In this document: piece by piece, positions 1 through 4,994 of the stretch
How positions within the stretch are numbered: the stretch's first letter is position 1
Layout: each line of letters starts with the position of its first letter
DNA from: Armatimonadota bacterium
GTDB taxonomy: Bacteria; Armatimonadota; SYMT01
Direction: 5' to 3'
DNA: 6,378 nt
Assembly (NCBI GenBank): GCA_020696885.1
Contig: JAJFMS010000216.1
Span: 1 to 6,378 of the forward strand
Made by a program: the position numbers and the translations under genes
The notes under the pieces: model-generated
What the model saw: only the letters and a program-made list of their open reading frames with translations
The model's database searches: none
What the model was told of the DNA's origin: nothing

Positions 1-1410
1 GGCCGGGTGGCCTCCGCGTCGGTGAAAGACGCTGAGTCCGCCGTCGAGTACGCCAACGAGGTTTTTCCCGAATGGCGGGACCGACCGGCACGAGACCGGG
101 CGAGCCTGCTCTTCCGCACGGCGGCTCTCCTGCGGGACCGCCGCGACGAGTTCTCCGCCTGGGAGGTGTTCGAAGCAGGCAAGACTTGGCGCGAGGCGGA
201 CGCGGACGTCACGGAGGCGGTCGACTTCCTGGAGTACTACGGCCGGGAGGCGCTCCGTCTGGATCAGGTGATCCCCCTCCACGTTCCGGGCGAGACGAAC
301 GACTACTTCTACCAGCCGCGCGGCGTGTGCGTGGTGATCCCACCGTGGAACTTCCCGCTGGCGATCATGACCGGGATGCTCGCGGCGGCGATCGTCACGG
401 GGAACACGGCGATCCTGAAGCCCGCCACCCAGACGCCGGTGATCGCGGCGAAGCTGATGGAGATCCTGATGGCCGCGGGCCTACCACCCGGCGTGGTCAA
501 CTTCGTCCCCGGCCCGGGCGCCGAGATCGGCGAGTACCTGGTCAAGCACCCCAGGATCCACTGCATCGCCTTCACCGGCTCGCGGGCGGTGGGCTGCCGG
601 ATCAACGCGCTGGCGGCCGAAGTGCCGCCGGGGCAGGACCACCTGAAGCGCGTCATCGCGGAGCTGGGTGGGAAGAACGCGATCATCGTGGACACGGACG
701 CGGATCTCGATGACGCCGTGGTAGGCACGGTCGCCTCCGCGTTCGGCTACCAGGGCCAGAAGTGCAGCGCGGCCTCCCGGGTGATCGTGGTCGGTAAGGG
801 GTACGACGAGTTCACCCGCCGGCTGGTGGAGGCGGCTCGCAGCGTGACCATCGGGATGCCGGAGGAGCCCGGGATGTTCATGGGGCCGGTGATCGATGCC
901 CGCGCGCGGGACAACATCCGGAAGGCGATCGAGCAGGGCCGCGCGGTGGCGAGGGTGGCGCTGGAGTCGGACGTCTCCCACCTCGGTGCCGGCTACTTCA
1001 TCGGCCCGACGATCTTTACGGACGTACCGCCGGACTCGGCCCTGGCGCAAGAAGAGATCTTCGGACCGGTGTTGGCGGTGCTCCGCGCCCATGACTTCGA
1101 CGAGGCGCTGCGGATCGCCAACGGCACCACCTACGCGCTCACCGGCGGGGTCTACTCGCGCAGCCCGGAGCACCTGGAGCAGGCGCGCCGGGAGTTCCGC
1201 GTGGGGAACCTCTACCTCAACCGGAAGATCACCGGGGCCGTCGTGGGCCGGCAGCCGTTCGGCGGCTTCAAGCTCAGCGGCGTCGGCAGCAAAGCCGGGG
1301 GCCCGGACTACCTCCTCCAGTTCCTGGAGCCGCGCACGATCACGGAGAACACCATCCGCCGCGGCTTCGCCGCGGACGACCCGCTCCAGGCGGAGCTCGG
1401 CGGGCTGTAG
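1..1410 (+). CDS. pruA: L-glutamate gamma-semialdehyde (1-pyrroline-5-carboxylate) dehydrogenase, 5' end cut by window edge
   Basis: This NAD-dependent aldehyde dehydrogenase oxidises glutamate-gamma-semialdehyde (from P5C) to glutamate, the second step of proline catabolism in the cytoplasm. The frame is open to base 1, so the GTG at 7 is probably an internal valine (reading GRVASAS) and not the start. Numbering from that GTG, the cofactor and catalytic motifs are all present: PPWNFP with Asn115, FTGSRAVG from 189, the general base Glu219 in ELGGKN, the nucleophile Cys253 in GYQGQKCSA, and EEIFGPV near 349. The Glu-to-Cys spacing of 34 and the C-terminal signature (NRKITGAVVG, QPFGGFKLSG, then SKAGGPDYLLQF) are those of P5C dehydrogenases and not of general aldehyde dehydrogenases. 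Family members run to about 515 residues, so roughly 50-70 N-terminal residues lie outside the window. No proline dehydrogenase domain is visible, and a PutA-type fusion upstream cannot be excluded. No terminator is evident after the TAG. Confidence 0.93.
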   Translation, partial: GRVASASVKDAESAVEYANEVFPEWRDRPARDRASLLFRTAALLRDRRDEFSAWEVFEAGKTWREADADVTEAVDFLEYYGREALRLDQVIPLHVPGETNDYFYQPRGVCVVIPPWNFPLAIMTGMLAAAIVTGNTAILKPATQTPVIAAKLMEILMAAGLPPGVVNFVPGPGAEIGEYLVKHPRIHCIAFTGSRAVGCRINALAAEVPPGQDHLKRVIAELGGKNAIIVDTDADLDDAVVGTVASAFGYQGQKCSAASRVIVVGKGYDEFTRRLVEAARSVTIGMPEEPGMFMGPVIDARARDNIRKAIEQGRAVARVALESDVSHLGAGYFIGPTIFTDVPPDSALAQEEIFGPVLAVLRAHDFDEALRIANGTTYALTGGVYSRSPEHLEQARREFRVGNLYLNRKITGAVVGRQPFGGFKLSGVGSKAGGPDYLLQFLEPRTITENTIRRGFAADDPLQAELGGL

Positions 1411-1422
1411 GCACGGCGACGT

Positions 1423-1449
1423 TTGACCCGCACCGGGAGCGAATACAAC
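1423..1449 (+). promoter_or_regulatory. Candidate sigma70-like promoter for the channel gene
   Basis: The only AT-richer patch in the spacer after the dehydrogenase contains TTGACC (1423-1428) and TACAAC (1444-1449). They match the -35 and -10 consensus at five and four of six positions. The spacer between them is 15 bases, shorter than the usual 16-18, so the call is weak. Its position 24-42 bases upstream of the two possible starts of the channel gene is suitable. Confidence 0.3.
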
Positions 1450-1490
1450 TAACCGGGCGAGCCGCGCAGTCTGTGGCCGGTCGGGGATCG

Positions 1491-2336
1491 ATGCGCTTTC
1501 AGGTATGGGTGAACGACGAGATCGAGGGGGGCGACGAAGCTCGGCGGACAGATAGGCCGCCGCCCCCGGAAACACCGGACGAGGCCGCCGCCGCCGAGCC
1601 GGAGGCGGACTTCGTGCCGCTCGCCGGGGTAGACGGCGAGGGCGAAGTGCCGGCGCTCGACGACATCGACCCGTTCCAGTTCGACTCGCTCCAGGCGCAG
1701 CAGGCGTTCGACCGCGCTTCGACCGCGGCGGTCGAGGGAAACCAGGAGCACGCCGTTCAGCAGTACATCCGCGCGGCGAAGATCGCGGAAACCGCTCACG
1801 AGTGGTACCTGGCGGCCGTCGCCTGCCGCCGCGTGGGCGACTATCTCTTTGATCCCGCGCCGCCGCAAGACCTGGAGCGAGCGTTCCGGATGTACCGCCG
1901 GGCCGTGGCCGCCTACGAGCAGTGCGGCCACAACGCCGAGGCCCGCGAGCTGGATTATCGTCTGCAGTACTTCCGGCTCCGTCACGCCGGCAGCCTGGGT
2001 CTGAGCACGGCCCACCGGCTGGAGCTCTTCCTGTTCTGGGCTACAGCCGGGTTCGGGCTCCGCCCGCTCCGGGTGCTGTTTACCGCCGTCACTCTCGTGC
2101 TCGCCTACGCTGCGGCGTACCACTTCACGGGCGGAGTGGTAACGGCGGAAGGACACCGGTACCGGGACTGGCTGCACGCCGTCTACTTCAGCGGGATCAC
2201 CTTCAGCACCGTCGGCTACGGCGACTACGTCCCGGCGCCGCACCAACAATTCATCGCCATGAGCGAAGGCGCCCTCGGCATCGCGCTCATGGGCTTCTTC
2301 GTCGCGGTACTGGTCAACCGGCTCACCAAGTCCTAG
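1491..2336 (+). CDS. Two-TM potassium channel with N-terminal TPR-like cytoplasmic domain
   Basis: This is a predicted K+-selective ion channel subunit of the inner membrane (281 residues from the ATG at 1491). Residues 1-65 are acidic, proline-rich and probably disordered. Residues 70-165 are amphipathic helices of TPR character (AVQQYIRAAKIAE, then AFRMYRRAVAAYEQCG). Next comes a short amphipathic helix with the linker GFGLRPLR, a first membrane helix (about 193-213), a pore helix (about 225-239), the selectivity filter TVGYGD at 240-245, and a second membrane helix (about 253-275). The protein ends almost directly after it, so no C-terminal RCK/TrkA_N gating domain is present. Any sensing must come from the N-terminal domain (inference). 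Four copies would be needed to make a pore, as is known for the family. The start is uncertain: GGGGA lies only 3 bases before ATG 1491, and an in-frame GTG at 1473 would add six residues. The gene is alone on its strand here, convergent with the next gene. Confidence 0.88.
   Translation: MRFQVWVNDEIEGGDEARRTDRPPPPETPDEAAAAEPEADFVPLAGVDGEGEVPALDDIDPFQFDSLQAQQAFDRASTAAVEGNQEHAVQQYIRAAKIAETAHEWYLAAVACRRVGDYLFDPAPPQDLERAFRMYRRAVAAYEQCGHNAEARELDYRLQYFRLRHAGSLGLSTAHRLELFLFWATAGFGLRPLRVLFTAVTLVLAYAAAYHFTGGVVTAEGHRYRDWLHAVYFSGITFSTVGYGDYVPAPHQQFIAMSEGALGIALMGFFVAVLVNRLTKS
1698..1985 (+). other. TPR-like helical domain of the channel protein
   Basis: Residues 70-165 of the channel protein have helix-turn-helix periodicity with small residues at the packing positions typical of tetratricopeptide repeats, including QQAFDRASTAAVEGNQEHA, YLAAVACRRVGDYLF and AYEQCGHNAEARELDYRL. 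About three helical hairpins fit the length. The repeats are degenerate, so the family assignment is by pattern and not by a profile search. Confidence 0.6.
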
Positions 2337-2499
2337 CAGACCCCGGCGCGCGCCCAACGGAATGTCCGCATTGCCGGCAAGTCGAGGCAGCCGCCTCCCG
2401 TTCCGGAAGACGATCCCTGCTATTCGGCGTGTGGTGGTCGTCCGGGTCCCGGCAGCGAGGTGACTTCGAGTCCCTCACGGCCAGGTAATCGAAAACGCG
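2337..2499. other. Convergent intergenic spacer, no clear function
   Basis: This spacer of 163 bases separates the 3' ends of the channel gene and the minus-strand zinc-ribbon gene. It holds small palindromes (TTGCCGGCAA at 2371-2380, TTCCGGAA at 2401-2408, and GACT-TCG-AGTC at 2462-2472). None is followed by a T tract on either strand, so no intrinsic terminator can be called. No coding signal is visible. Confidence 0.5.
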
Positions 2500-3096
2500 T
2501 TAGGGCGTGCCTGTAGGCACACTCCGCGGCGGGAACTCCATCGGCCGGCCCCTGGCGTCATACAGCACCAGCCGCCCGCCGTCCGCGGCGCCGCGGATCT
2601 GGGCGGAGCGGGTAACTCCAGGTGCGGAGACACCGACGTAACCTCCGGCCTCGTTCGTCCCCAGGGCGGCCCGCGGCTCGCCCGTGCTTGCGTTGACACC
2701 CACCGCACCGCCGTCGCGGGTAGAAGCGAGGCTCACCACGGCGCGGCCGCCGTCGTTGGTGACGATCACCGCGCCGCCCCCTTCGACCACGCGAATACTG
2801 ACCACTGGAGTGCCCTTCCCGTTGCACAGGTTGAGGACGCCTCCGTTAGGTCCGGATTCCACCGACATCACCAGGCGGCCCCGTTCATCCACCACGTGGA
2901 ACGGCGTGGTGAAGGTGGCCGTCGGCGGAGCCGTCATCGGATGCGGGTGCGGCGAGAAGGCGGATCCGCCCGCGTAGGTGCTGCCCATGCGCCCCGCGTG
3001 CGACGGCCGGCCACAGCTCCAGCAGAACGCATGCTCGGCATTGTTTCTCTGGCCGCATGCACAATCCCATTCCCAGGGGGCAGGGGTGACGCTCAT
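2500..3096 (-). CDS. Zinc-ribbon protein with five degenerate ~22-residue glycine-rich repeats, function unknown
   Basis: This 198-residue protein has no recognised function. The N-terminus has Trp8, Trp10 and four cysteines (12, 14, 25, 28) in a pattern W-x-C-x-C-G-x3-N...FCWSCGRP. That resembles a RanBP2-type or ribbon zinc finger, except that the first pair is CxC instead of Cx2-4C. Residues 31-66 are a low-complexity Gly/His/Pro/Thr linker. From about residue 70 to 186 the chain is five alternating repeats of the form 'Gly-x-x-VxSxxxxx-GG-xVxVxN', all short beta strands, suggesting a beta-solenoid-like fold (inference). There is no signal peptide or membrane segment, so it is probably cytoplasmic. 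The start is fixed by AGGAGA seven bases before ATG 3096. An in-frame ATG at 3240 would add 48 residues of unlike composition running back into the ACTCC repeat array. It is divergent from the 110-residue cysteine-rich gene. The last codons form a small hairpin (2507-2520) with only a weak T tract after it. Confidence 0.75.
   Translation of the reverse strand: MSVTPAPWEWDCACGQRNNAEHAFCWSCGRPSHAGRMGSTYAGGSAFSPHPHPMTAPPTATFTTPFHVVDERGRLVMSVESGPNGGVLNLCNGKGTPVVSIRVVEGGGAVIVTNDGGRAVVSLASTRDGGAVGVNASTGEPRAALGTNEAGGYVGVSAPGVTRSAQIRGAADGGRLVLYDARGRPMEFPPRSVPTGTP
2539..2889 (-). repeat. Five degenerate ~22-residue protein repeats within the zinc-ribbon gene
   Basis: Residues 70-186 of the minus-strand protein divide into units beginning ERGRLVMSVE, GKGTPVVSIR, DGGRAVVSLA, TGEPRAALGT and GVTRSAQIRG. 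A sixth half unit (RGRPMEF) follows. Each unit has a central GG (NGG, GGG, DGG, AGG, DGG) about 14 residues in, followed by a hydrophobic strand and usually Asn or Asp. The DNA copies are diverged, so this is an old protein repeat and not a recent tandem duplication. Confidence 0.65.
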
Positions 3097-3102
3097 CGCA
3101 GG

Positions 3103-3108
3103 TCTCCT
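3103..3108 (-). promoter_or_regulatory. Ribosome binding site deciding the start of the zinc-ribbon gene
   Basis: On the minus strand AGGAGA lies here, leaving seven bases (ACCTGCG, counted after the motif) before the ATG whose first base is 3096. It is the best Shine-Dalgarno match near this gene and argues against the upstream in-frame ATG at 3240. Confidence 0.7.
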
Positions 3109-3222
3109 GGAGCCATTGGTACTTTGAATGCAGAATTGCGCCAGGAGCCCGCTTCTTCCCTCCCACAGGCCCTCCGGCGGCAAGAGCCTCTGGCTCGCCG
3201 AAGCGCTTGGGAACCGGTGCCC

Positions 3223-3278
3223 ATTACTCCAGGACTCCACTACTCCATCACTCCGGCTGTGTTAGTACGCGCTACTCC
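3223..3278. repeat. 8-base-period ACTCC array
   Basis: Four consecutive octamers end in ACTCC: ATTACTCC, AGGACTCC, ACTACTCC and ATCACTCC (3223-3254). Two diverged octamers follow (GGCTGTGT and TAGTACGC), then a fifth match in exact phase, GCTACTCC (3271-3278). On the minus strand the core reads GGAGT. The array is about 130-180 bases upstream of the minus-strand gene and 90-140 upstream of the plus-strand gene. It could be a multi-site regulator-binding region or a dispersed spacer repeat. The sequence alone does not decide. Confidence 0.7.
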
Positions 3279-3312
3279 GGTCAGAATGCCCGCCCACCGA
3301 GATAGACTCAAG

Positions 3313-3337
3313 GGTGCCGGTGCGCCGTGCCGGCGCC
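3313..3337 (+). promoter_or_regulatory. GC-rich stem-loop in leader of the cysteine-rich/glycosyltransferase operon
   Basis: GGTGCCGG (3313-3320) can pair with CCGGCGCC (3330-3337) over eight positions with one G-U wobble, around a nine-base loop. It ends 13 bases before the Shine-Dalgarno sequence of the 110-residue gene. No T tract follows, so it is not a standard terminator. It could affect translation or mRNA stability. In DNA this GC-rich such a hairpin may also arise by chance. Confidence 0.35.
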
Positions 3338-3350
3338 GAGTAGGACCCCA

Positions 3351-3356
3351 GAGGAG
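3351..3356 (+). promoter_or_regulatory. Ribosome binding site deciding the start at 3366
   Basis: GAGGAG lies nine bases before ATG 3366. Neither the in-frame GTG at 3327 nor the ATG at 3405 has a comparable motif at proper spacing, so 3366 is preferred. Confidence 0.7.
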
Positions 3357-3365
3357 CTCCCCCCG

Positions 3366-3698
3366 ATGCCCCCACCCAACGCCGATCGGTTCTCCAGCCA
3401 GAACATGTCGGACTGCGAGTTTTGCCCGCCGGACGGCCGCCGCTTCCGGACCATGCGCCAGTGCTCCGGCTGCTCGAAGGCGCTGTGCCTGGTCTGCCGT
3501 CCGGCCCTGCCGGCGTTGGCCTTCCTCTGCCCGGAGTGCGGCGGCGGCGAGGTGGAGAACGCCCTGCACGCCCCGGCCGCCGTCATCGAGCGGTTGCAGG
3601 CGGCCGGGCACACCGTCCCCTACTGGCTGCTGGTAGCCGCCGCGCAGGGCGGCCCGGCCGGGAACGAGATCGCCGAGGAGTTGATCATTCCCGCGTAG
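3366..3698 (+). CDS. Small cysteine-rich (four CxxC) putative zinc-binding protein, function unknown
   Basis: This 110-residue protein is not assigned to a known family. It has eight cysteines in four CxxC pairs: 17/20 (CEFC), 33/36 (CSGC), 41/44 (CLVC) and 55/58 (CPEC). They are spaced as in a two-zinc cross-brace (RING/FYVE/B-box-like) or a double zinc ribbon. The second half (residues 63-110) has no cysteine. It contains a helix (AAVIERLQAAG), then a hydrophobic YWLLVAAAQG segment and an acidic tail, and could be a short protein-binding region. There is no signal peptide or convincing membrane helix, so it is expected to be cytoplasmic. The start at ATG 3366 is supported by GAGGAG nine bases upstream. 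The stop is only seven bases before the glycosyltransferase ATG, so the two genes are very likely cotranscribed. That suggests, but does not show, a link with polysaccharide synthesis. The divergent neighbour is also a zinc-ribbon protein. Confidence 0.75.
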   Translation: MPPPNADRFSSQNMSDCEFCPPDGRRFRTMRQCSGCSKALCLVCRPALPALAFLCPECGGGEVENALHAPAAVIERLQAAGHTVPYWLLVAAAQGGPAGNEIAEELIIPA

Positions 3699-3705
3699 GG
3701 GCGTT

Positions 3706-4839
3706 ATGAAGATCGCGATGTGGACAAGCTGGGAGACCCGGTGCGGGATCGCCTCCTACACCGGCTCGCTGGTGGAGGAGCTGGGCGAGCTCGGCGTGGA
3801 GGTAGACGTGGTCCCCGTGCCCTACACCGATCGGGATCCCGGAGGGATGGCGGACACCGTCGCCCGTTTGAACGCGGCGGACCTGGTCCACGTCCAGCAC
3901 GAGTACACATTCTTCGGCGGCATCGCGCCGGGCGTCTCGTCGCTTCCCCGTTACTACCGGCAACTGCGCCGCCCGCGTGTGGTAACCGCCCACACCGTCT
4001 TCACGGCCGGCGAGCTACTCCGGGTGGAGCAGGAGACCCGCTGGCGTCAGCGCCTGGCCAAGCAGATCCTCTCGCGCTATCCGTCCTACCAGGGCTACGT
4101 GGAGCGGCAGCCATTCGCCGGGGCAGCGGGGGTGATCGTCCACACCGATGCAGCCCGTGAGCGGCTGGCCGAGCGGCGGATCCCGCGGGATCGTATCCAT
4201 GTGCTGCCGGCCGGAATCCCTGATGCGCCACCGGCGGCAAAGGAAGAGATCGACGCGTTCCGGACCCGCTTCGGCCTCGCCGGGAGCCGTGTAGTCACCA
4301 TCTTCGGGTATGTCACGCCGGACAAGGGCTATGACACCGCCCTCGAGGCGCTGCGAGCCCTCCCTCCCACCGTCAAGCTGCTGATCGCCGGAGGCACGCG
4401 CGTGGAGCGCGAGGGCGGTTATATGGAGGAGCTGCAGGGGCTGATCCGCGAGAACGGCGTCCAGAACCGCGTCGCGATCACCGGCTACCTGGAAGACCGC
4501 GAGATCGCCGCCGCGATGGGCGCCTCGGACCTGGTGCTGGTGCCGCACCTGGCGGCCAACGGCAGCTACTCCGTGATGATCGCCCTGGGCCACGGCAAGC
4601 CGGTGATCGCCTCCGACCTCCCATGCTTCCAGGAGATCGCGGACCGGGCCGGCTGCGTGGAGCTGTTCCCGGTGGAAGACGAGCGTACCCTCGCGGAGCG
4701 GATCGGCTTCCTCCTGGCCTCCACCGGCAACCGGAACCGCCTCGCCGCCGCCGCCCGCCGCTTCGCCGAAGAACAAAGCTGGCGCACCGTCGCCGAGCGC
4801 ACCCTGGAGATCTACCGGGGGGTAATGCGTAATCCGTAA
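3706..4839 (+). CDS. Glycosyltransferase, GT-B fold, GT4-like, with atypical EX7E region
   Basis: This 377-residue cytoplasmic or membrane-associated glycosyltransferase probably transfers a sugar from a nucleotide donor onto a lipid-linked glycan. The N-terminal Rossmann half begins MKIAMWTSW and carries the RCGIASYT loop (12-19), VHVQHEY (61-67) and VVTAHTVF (92-99). The linker LPAGIPD (168-173) leads into the donor-binding half: TIFGYVTPDKGYD (198-210), KLLIAGG (224-230), VAITGYL (256-262), and GHGKPVIASD (295-304). Where GT4 enzymes normally have two glutamates eight residues apart (EX7E), this protein has Ala284 and Ile292, so donor contacts differ or activity is altered. The length is normal for GT4. 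AGGGG, overlapping the preceding stop codon, lies four bases before the ATG. The last codons and the TAA lie within a heptamer repeat (4822-4842), so the final residues VMRNP are repeat-encoded. The gene precedes the Wzm/Wzt exporter genes, consistent with surface-polysaccharide assembly. The sugar and acceptor cannot be told. Confidence 0.88.
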   Translation: MKIAMWTSWETRCGIASYTGSLVEELGELGVEVDVVPVPYTDRDPGGMADTVARLNAADLVHVQHEYTFFGGIAPGVSSLPRYYRQLRRPRVVTAHTVFTAGELLRVEQETRWRQRLAKQILSRYPSYQGYVERQPFAGAAGVIVHTDAARERLAERRIPRDRIHVLPAGIPDAPPAAKEEIDAFRTRFGLAGSRVVTIFGYVTPDKGYDTALEALRALPPTVKLLIAGGTRVEREGGYMEELQGLIRENGVQNRVAITGYLEDREIAAAMGASDLVLVPHLAANGSYSVMIALGHGKPVIASDLPCFQEIADRAGCVELFPVEDERTLAERIGFLLASTGNRNRLAAAARRFAEEQSWRTVAERTLEIYRGVMRNP

Positions 4840-4842
4840 TGC
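4822..4842. repeat. Three tandem heptamers GTAATSC at the glycosyltransferase 3' end
   Basis: The units are GTAATGC, GTAATCC and GTAATGC, followed by a diverged GTGAGAA. They run through the last codons and the stop of the glycosyltransferase. Related sequence returns in inverse orientation downstream: CTTACGCATCAC at 4877-4888 and GTATTAC at 4896-4902, the reverse complement of GTAATAC. Confidence 0.7.
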
Positions 4843-4885
4843 GTGAGAAGGCCGGCTCCGCGAGCCGCAGGTCTCCCTTACGCAT
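4839..4885 (+). other. Compound stem-loop between glycosyltransferase and permease genes
   Basis: ATGCGTGAG (4839-4847) can pair with CTTACGCAT (4877-4885) over nine positions with one G-U wobble. Inside it CGGCTC (4853-4858) and GAGCCG (4862-4867) form a six-base-pair stem with a three-base loop. No T tract follows, so a simple intrinsic terminator is unlikely. It may be an mRNA processing or stability element, or merely the structure of an inserted spacer repeat. Confidence 0.45.
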
Positions 4886-4994
4886 CACGCTGCACGTATT
4901 ACCTGGCCCGCGTGGAACCTGCTCAACACCGCCGCAGTATTCTCTTTGGCAGCCCCGCCCGTGGGGAACCGCCTTTGTCCGGAACCCCCGACCC

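Larger units (their letters stand above)
3097..3365. other. Divergent intergenic region between two cysteine-rich protein genes
   Basis: This region of 269 bases must contain the promoters for both the minus-strand zinc-ribbon gene and the plus-strand 110-residue gene. I see no convincing -35/-10 pair on either strand. The region holds an 8-base-period ACTCC array (3223-3278) and a GC-rich stem-loop (3313-3337) in the leader of the plus-strand gene. Confidence 0.6.

Noticed and set aside
481..1575. Long minus-strand open frame (364 codons) opposite the dehydrogenase
   Set aside because: It lies antisense to a clear P5C dehydrogenase with intact motifs. Its composition (Arg/Ala/His/Gly-rich) is that of a shadow frame in GC-rich DNA.
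1..2336. Functional link between proline catabolism and the potassium channel as an osmotic-stress module
   Set aside because: Both touch compounds used in osmoregulation, but they are separated by a spacer with its own promoter-like sequence, and nothing in the sequence ties them together.
1449..2357. Minus-strand open frame (302 codons) opposite the channel gene
   Set aside because: The plus strand encodes a potassium channel with an intact TVGYGD filter. The antisense frame shows no recognisable motif and is explained by high GC.
1922..2488. Plus-strand frame ending in ECPHCRQ after the channel stop
   Set aside because: It is mostly out of frame with the channel gene. A single CxxC in a short unsupported tail is not evidence of a zinc-ribbon gene.
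2507..2520. Hairpin GTGCC-TACA-GGCAC as terminator of the minus-strand gene
   Set aside because: It lies inside the last codons, has a five-pair stem, and the only T run (four bases) comes about 11 bases later. Too weak to call.
3097..3240. N-terminal extension of the zinc-ribbon protein to ATG 3240
   Set aside because: There is a good AGGAGA at correct spacing for ATG 3096. The extension would be encoded by spacer reaching into the ACTCC array.
3223..3278. CRISPR array
   Set aside because: Units are 8 bases with no spacers of CRISPR length and no cas genes nearby.
2896..3636. Plus-strand frame of 246 codons across the divergent spacer
   Set aside because: It overlaps both cysteine-rich genes in other frames and has low-complexity Arg/Pro/Ala composition with no domain.
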